Source of the DNA: Candidatus Altarchaeum sp. CG2_30_32_3053
Lineage (GTDB): Archaea; Altiarchaeota; Altiarchaeia; Altiarchaeales; Altiarchaeaceae
Assembly: GCA_001873845.1 (NCBI GenBank)
Contig: MNZY01000241.1
Location: 1 to 35,048, forward strand
Direction: 5' to 3'
DNA length: 35,048 bases
Shown in pieces: positions 31,642 to 35,048 of this stretch (its first letter is position 1; each line of letters begins with the position of its first letter). The translations under genes and the position numbers were made by a program. The notes below the pieces were generated by a model. It had not been told where the DNA came from. It did not search any database and was given only the letters and a program-made list of their open reading frames with translations.

Positions 31642-31960
31642 CTACTCAGGAGGTAGGAAATTTACATCTGAAAATTTCAAAAAAATACGATTTTAAAATT
31701 TATGAAATTTCAAAAGACACGAACGAAGTGAGTGGAACAAAGTGAGCGTAAAAATCAAAAATTTACCTATAATTTTTTTAGGGTGGCTGAGTAGTTACAG
31801 GAAATTTACCTCTGAAAATTTCAAAAGACACGAACGAAGTGAGTGGAACAAAGTGAGCGTAAAAATCAAAAATTTACCTATAATTTTCAAAATGAAATTT
31901 TGTAAATATCCGAATGATAGTGAGCGTATTTTTTAGGGGCTGAGTAGTTACGAAATTTGT
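31637..31960. repeat. Compound repeat block after the mevalonate kinase
   Basis: The block begins with GGTAACTACTCAG (31637-31649), the inverse of CTGAGTAGTTACC, which recurs directly at 31785-31798 and 31938-31951. Between them are two identical 71-bp units, 31706-31776 and 31817-31887, each containing GACACGAACGAAGTGAGTGG and CAAAGTGAGCGTAAAAATC. A further hairpin-repeat relative, AAATATCCGAATGATAGTGA then GCGTATTTT, lies at 31903-31934. A 64-codon open frame through the block only translates the repeats. The block separates the kinase gene from decayed mobile genes. Confidence 0.8.
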
Positions 31961-32006
31961 TGAAATAAGATTTATAAAATGGATTTATAATTTTAATTTT
32001 TATAAA

Positions 32007-32806
32007 ATGGATTTGGATAAAACATTGGTTGTATTTCAGGAAAGAACATTAGAAGAACATGGTATAATGATGAATGGTATTTTTCGGTTGTGGATGTTGT
32101 TGAAGTTTTGACAGATAGTCCTGCTCCACGACAGTACTGGGGAGTTTTAAAAAAAGAGAATCTCAGTTGTTAACAATTTGTTTACAACTGAAACTTCTGT
32201 CAGCGGACGGTAAAAAATATGATACGGATTGTGCGAACACGGAAAACATGTTCAGAATCATCCAGTCAATTCCCTCAAAGAAAGCCGAACCATTTAAGAG
32301 ATGGCTTGCCAAAGTTGGTTATGAAGGGGTGCAGGAAATAGAGAACCATGAACTTGCACAGGTGCGGGCAAAGAAATACTGCGAACTAAAAGGTTACCCT
32401 GACAAAATGATTGAAAAACGATTAAGAGGAATCGCAATCAGGCAGGATTTAACAGATGAATATAAAGAGCGAGGAATTGAAGAGAAAAAGGATTAAAAAG
32501 ATAAAAGGACTTGACCAGAAGTTTAAAAACCAGAATTTACGAGACCACATGACAGATATGGAACTGATTTTTACAAGACACGGCGATGCATCAACGGCAG
32601 AAATAACAAAATCAGATGATTCCAAAGGGTTTGAAGAATGTCTTGAATCATTCACAGAAGGCGGGAAAATTGCCGGTAACGCAAGACAGGAATTGAAGAA
32701 ACGGAAGGGTAAGAAAGTTGTGAGCCGCGATATTTACTATAAAATTATAGAAAAAGTGCAAAAATTAGAGAATGATTTAAAACCAGTATATCAGAAAAGA
32801 AATTAA
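32007..32806 (+). pseudogene. Broken BRO-N domain antirepressor-like gene
   Basis: Reading across frames gives a BRO-N (phage antirepressor/DinD-like) protein: MDLDKTLVVFQ, then after a one-base loss KNIRRTWYNDEWYFSVVDVV and LTDSPAPRQYWGVLKK, then after another loss in an A-run near 32155 LLTICLQLKLLSADGKKYDT, TENMFRIIQSIPSKKAEPFK and RWLAKVGYEGVQEIEN to ERGIEEKKD. A stop and a small deletion near 32495 separate this from KIKGLDQKFKNQNLRDHMTD and FEECLESFTEGGKIAGNARQ. At least three lesions make it non-functional as one protein. Such genes are common in archaeal mobile elements and viruses. Confidence 0.8.
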
Positions 32807-32875
32807 AGAAATTTTAATTGTTTTAATTGTTTTATAAAAAACGGATAAAAATTTAAAAGAGGCAAAAGAAGAAAT

Positions 32876-33070
32876 GACAGAATTTATTATAAAGTTATTT
32901 GTGGGGATTGTATAGAAGTAATGAAGTCAATGCCTGAAAATTTTGTCCATCTGATAATTACTTCCCTGTCATATAATGTAGGAAAATCATATAAAAATCA
33001 TAATGACTGTATGCCATACAAAGAATATTTAGGTAGTGATAAAGATGTAAGAAAAGAAGTATGTTATTAA
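32876..33070 (+). pseudogene. N-terminal remnant of a DNA methyltransferase
   Basis: A 65-codon frame without a clear start reads DRIYYKVICGDCIEVMKSMP, ENFVHLIITSLSYNVGKSYK and MPYKEYLG. This matches the start of type II N4-cytosine/N6-adenine methyltransferases (GDCxExMxxxPxxxVHLIxTSPPYNxGK). The catalytic TSPPY motif is changed to TSLSY, and the frame ends before the AdoMet-binding FxGxG motif, so the gene is a dead fragment. It follows the broken BRO-N gene. Confidence 0.7.
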
Positions 33071-33086
33071 GTTCACCGAAGAAAAT

Positions 33087-33317
33087 TTGCAGATCAAATA
33101 CGGTTTTGTTACTTTTGATTTGGCGAAAAATAGAGACTTTGATAAGTACCTTGGAAATGGAAAAATTAGAAAAACTATGAAGCAAACAGAAGTTATGTTG
33201 GTAGTTGATGATGTTAAATTTAGCGGAGGATTACGTGTATTGAACAATTATGAGCACATTGACAAAGTTGGCAATTTTTCTGATTTGGTTGGATGCGTTT
33301 GTAGTTTTTTTAAGTGA
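33087..33317 (+). CDS. Hypothetical protein or gene fragment
   Basis: A 76-residue ORF from ATG 33087; the frame is open from 33051 and would add KKYVIKFTEENL upstream. I do not recognise it. It has alternating beta-type segments (EVMLVVDDVKFSGG) and no membrane segment. Its position next to a methyltransferase fragment suggests it may be the tail of a lost neighbouring gene, such as a restriction enzyme, but nothing in the sequence proves this. It ends about 70 bp before the chorismate mutase gene. Confidence 0.35.
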   Translation: MQIKYGFVTFDLAKNRDFDKYLGNGKIRKTMKQTEVMLVVDDVKFSGGLRVLNNYEHIDKVGNFSDLVGCVCSFFK

Positions 33318-33385
33318 AAAACATAAGAAACCGTGCATAAATTTTATCAATTTTTCAAAGAAATTTTAATTATTTTATCAGCAAA

Positions 33386-33670
33386 ATGAAGAAAAAAGAT
33401 TTGGCGGACTACAGAAAAAGGATTGATAAAATTGACGCCAAAATCGGAAAACTTATAAGAGAGCGACTTGAAATTGTAGGAGATGTCGGAAAATTAAAGG
33501 TAAATTCAGGCATTTCTGTTAAAGATGAGGAAAGGATTAAAAAGGTATGTAAAAATTTTGCAGAAAACTCGGGATTATGTCTTAATGATGCAAAAAAAAT
33601 TTATTCACCGTTGATAGAATATTGCATAAAAATGGAAGAGAAAATACAAAAAGAAAACAGTAAAAAATAA
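33386..33670 (+). CDS. aroQ: Chorismate mutase (AroQ type)
   Basis: A 94-residue all-helical chorismate mutase that would convert chorismate to prephenate for phenylalanine and tyrosine synthesis. It shows LADYRKRIDKIDAKIGKLIR, then ERLEIVGDVGKLK (the RxxxxxxIGxxK substrate-binding helix), KDEERIKKVCKNFAE and SPLIEYCIKMEEK, the usual arrangement of monofunctional archaeal AroQ proteins. The start follows TTATCAGCAAAATG. It is 21 bp upstream of the AIR-synthase-like gene on the same strand, so the two probably form a unit. Confidence 0.9.
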   Translation: MKKKDLADYRKRIDKIDAKIGKLIRERLEIVGDVGKLKVNSGISVKDEERIKKVCKNFAENSGLCLNDAKKIYSPLIEYCIKMEEKIQKENSKK

Positions 33671-33691
33671 TTAACATAACCGACCGCAAAA

Positions 33692-34582
33692 ATGGATGAA
33701 CGAATAAACAGGGAAATTGAACAATGCATAAAACACAGCGGAGAAAGTAATAAAATCAGAAAGGCCTTCTGGTATATGGATGAAAAGGTTGAAAATTTGC
33801 TTTTTGGGATAAGACAGGGAGATGATGCAATTGTTGTCAAAGATATGGTTTTTAATATGGAGGGACCTTATCATTTAAATATCGGAAGAAAAACCGGGCT
33901 TATTCACACGACATCTGATATTGTTGTTATGGGCGCAAAGCCGTTATACGGATTTGATGCAATGCAGGCAAAAAATTTAAAAGAGGCAGAAGATGCGGCA
34001 GAGGATATAAAAAAGCAGAGCGATGGAATAAATGTTCCAATTGTCGGGGGAAATACGCAATGTCTGAAAAATTTAGAATCGTGTGTGTCGTTTTTTGTTG
34101 TCGGAAAAATGATAAAACCAATTCCAGATTCAAATTTACAGGAAAACGATAAAATTTATATTCTCGGAGAGGCAATTGAAGGAGAAATAGGAGACAGGGT
34201 CAAGAAGGCAAACACAAAATTTGAGACATTTTTGGACATGATTGAGAAAACAGAGATAAATGCGGCAAAGGACTGTTCCCGCGGGGGGTGGTTTGGAAAT
34301 TTAACAGAGATGTTGATAAAGTCAAAAAAAGGCATCATAATTAATAATATTCCTTATACAGAATTCAGCAAATATATGGGAAATTATCTTATATCAACAA
34401 AGGATGAGGGTGTAATTGACATTGCGATGCAGCATAAATGTCCGATAACAGAAATCGGAATTGTGACAAATGACCTGGAAGTTAAAATCGGGAAGGAAGT
34501 TGCTGTTGATAAAGAAAAAATTTTAAATTTGATTGATAAATTTCCGTTTAAGAAGCCGCACTTAAAGAAGGAAAAAATTTAA
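33692..34582 (+). CDS. AIR-synthase-related (PurM/ThiL/HypE/SelD superfamily) protein
   Basis: A 296-residue member of the PurM-like ATP-binding superfamily. The N-terminal half has FGIRQGDDAIVV (ATP/Mg site), then TTSDIVVMGAKPLYGFDAMQ, corresponding to the vnDiaamGAkP motif, and VPIVGGNTQCL. The C-terminal half has NDKIYILGEAIEGEIGDRV and AAKDCSRGGWFGNLTEMLIK, the SRGG/SDGG motif. It differs enough from PurM, ThiL, HypE and SelD that I would not give a reaction. No cysteine or selenocysteine active site of the SelD type is visible at the N-terminus. It directly follows chorismate mutase. Confidence 0.75.
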   Translation: MDERINREIEQCIKHSGESNKIRKAFWYMDEKVENLLFGIRQGDDAIVVKDMVFNMEGPYHLNIGRKTGLIHTTSDIVVMGAKPLYGFDAMQAKNLKEAEDAAEDIKKQSDGINVPIVGGNTQCLKNLESCVSFFVVGKMIKPIPDSNLQENDKIYILGEAIEGEIGDRVKKANTKFETFLDMIEKTEINAAKDCSRGGWFGNLTEMLIKSKKGIIINNIPYTEFSKYMGNYLISTKDEGVIDIAMQHKCPITEIGIVTNDLEVKIGKEVAVDKEKILNLIDKFPFKKPHLKKEKI

Positions 34583-34787
34583 GAGGTAATCAGAAATTTA
34601 AAGAAAATTTAAGGATTGTTGCCTGTATCTCCGATACATATTCATCGCTCACGCTTGCATATATCACACAAAATACAGGCATTTGTACTATTCACTTATT
34701 GTACCCATTAATTCAGATACATACTCACAGCAGTTATGCTTTTATGTATCCAACCGCAGAATATGGGAAAATTTTATTACATGACTA
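34583..34787. other. Non-coding gap with several stem-loops
   Basis: No ORF is convincing. TGCCTGTAT (34620-34628) pairs perfectly with ATACAGGCA (34673-34681). Inside lies the small hairpin GTATCTCCGATAC, and GATACAT near 34716 can pair with ATGTATC near 34744. The sequence is richer in C and G than the other gaps. A structured RNA or the remains of a mobile element are both possible; no known RNA family was recognised. Confidence 0.4.
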
Positions 34788-35048
34788 TCGGCTAAATGAG
34801 AAAATTGACCGAATTAAATGTCACCAACCAATTGAAACGAGAATTTTTTCCCATTAATATAATTGAAACTGTTGAAAAACCTCGTTTTTTGAGAAATCGG
34901 AATTTAAAACCGATATGCTCAAACAACCCAAAAATTTGGAATTTACCTAATTTGGGACTTTTTCAACGCTCTCTATGCTTGCATTCATATAAATAACATA
35001 GGAAAGAAAGTAAATAAATTAATGACATTTAATTCGGTCAATAGCCGA
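34788..35048. mobile_element. Inverted-repeat-bounded element at the right edge (MITE-like)
   Basis: TCGGCT plus ATTGACCGAATTAAATGTCA (34788-34823, with a 10-bp AAATGAGAAA insert between) is the exact inverse of the last 26 bp (35023-35048). Inside are further inverted pairs: GTTGAAAAA (34871) with TTTTTCAAC (34959), ATCGG (34896) with CCGAT (34910), and CCCAAA (34928) with TTTGGG (34951). A 66-codon open frame inside has no recognisable product. This looks like a roughly 260-bp non-autonomous transposable element. The right end coincides with the window edge, so the true boundary may lie beyond. Confidence 0.6.

Noticed and set aside
31742..31936. 64-codon plus-strand frame in the repeat block
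   Set aside because: It only translates the two 71-bp repeats; the same peptide segment appears twice because the DNA is duplicated.
34796..34996. 66-codon frame inside the right-edge element
   Set aside because: It spans nested palindromes and has no recognisable protein features; a MITE explains it better.
1..35048. tRNA or rRNA genes
   Set aside because: I looked for T-loop GGTTCGAATCC-like sequence and GC-rich rRNA blocks in the gaps and saw none; a covariance-model scan would be decisive.

Overview
The window is a very AT-rich archaeal chromosome segment. Archaeal origin is shown by a thermosome subunit, archaeal RNA polymerase genes in the order rpoH-rpoB-rpoA'-rpoA''-rpl30e-nusA, RadB, a mevalonate-pathway kinase and a FwdC-like protein. 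The polymerase has an undivided rpoB (1088 aa) and a split rpoA, whereas many classical methanogens split both. A bacterial-type GrpE-DnaK pair is present. The lineage cannot be fixed from sequence reading alone; an Altiarchaeota-like or other anaerobic euryarchaeal or DPANN-adjacent group would fit (inference). Nearly every start codon has an A-rich context such as AAAATG with no Shine-Dalgarno sequence, even inside apparent operons.

Layout. 1-5930: chaperone region: thermosome, a GrpE with an extra N-terminal beta domain that looks like an Hsp20/p23 fold, DnaK, then a frameshifted GIDE-domain membrane-protein pseudogene where dnaJ might be expected. 5970-10030 (minus strand): RadB with a flippase-like membrane protein, then a membrane glycosyltransferase with a membrane-anchored thioredoxin-fold protein. 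10190-12940: MBL-fold hydrolase, a probable insertion-sequence remnant, purF, and a remnant resembling the C-terminus of AbiEii-type nucleotidyltransferases. 12980-18280: a large surface-anchored protein, a DUF6398-like protein, a sugar-nucleotide pyrophosphorylase and a FwdC-like beta-helix protein. 18400-26910: the transcription cluster, interrupted by a MITE-like palindrome between rpoH and rpoB and ending at nusA instead of continuing into S12/S7/EF genes. 26950-28670: two related tiny membrane-peptide ORFs (one broken), MazG-like and agmatinase. 28960-31640: the N-terminal half of a split carbamoyl-phosphate synthase large subunit and a GHMP (mevalonate-type) kinase. 31640-33320: a decayed mobile island with repeats, a broken BRO-N antirepressor gene and a DNA-methyltransferase remnant. 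33380-34580: chorismate mutase and an AIR-synthase-like protein. 34590-35048: structured non-coding DNA and an inverted-repeat-bounded element cut off by, or ending at, the window edge.

The genes are mostly housekeeping. The unusual content lies between them: tandem duplications of 11-47 bp in most intergenic gaps, several dispersed repeat families with hairpins, and repeats that overlap the stop codons of at least four genes (grpE, the nucleotidyltransferase, carB and the mevalonate kinase). The best candidates for something little described are the beta-domain-GrpE fusion, the hairpin repeat family built around ACGAACGAAGTGAGCGT, and the paired tiny membrane peptides after nusA. I found no CRISPR array, tRNA or rRNA.
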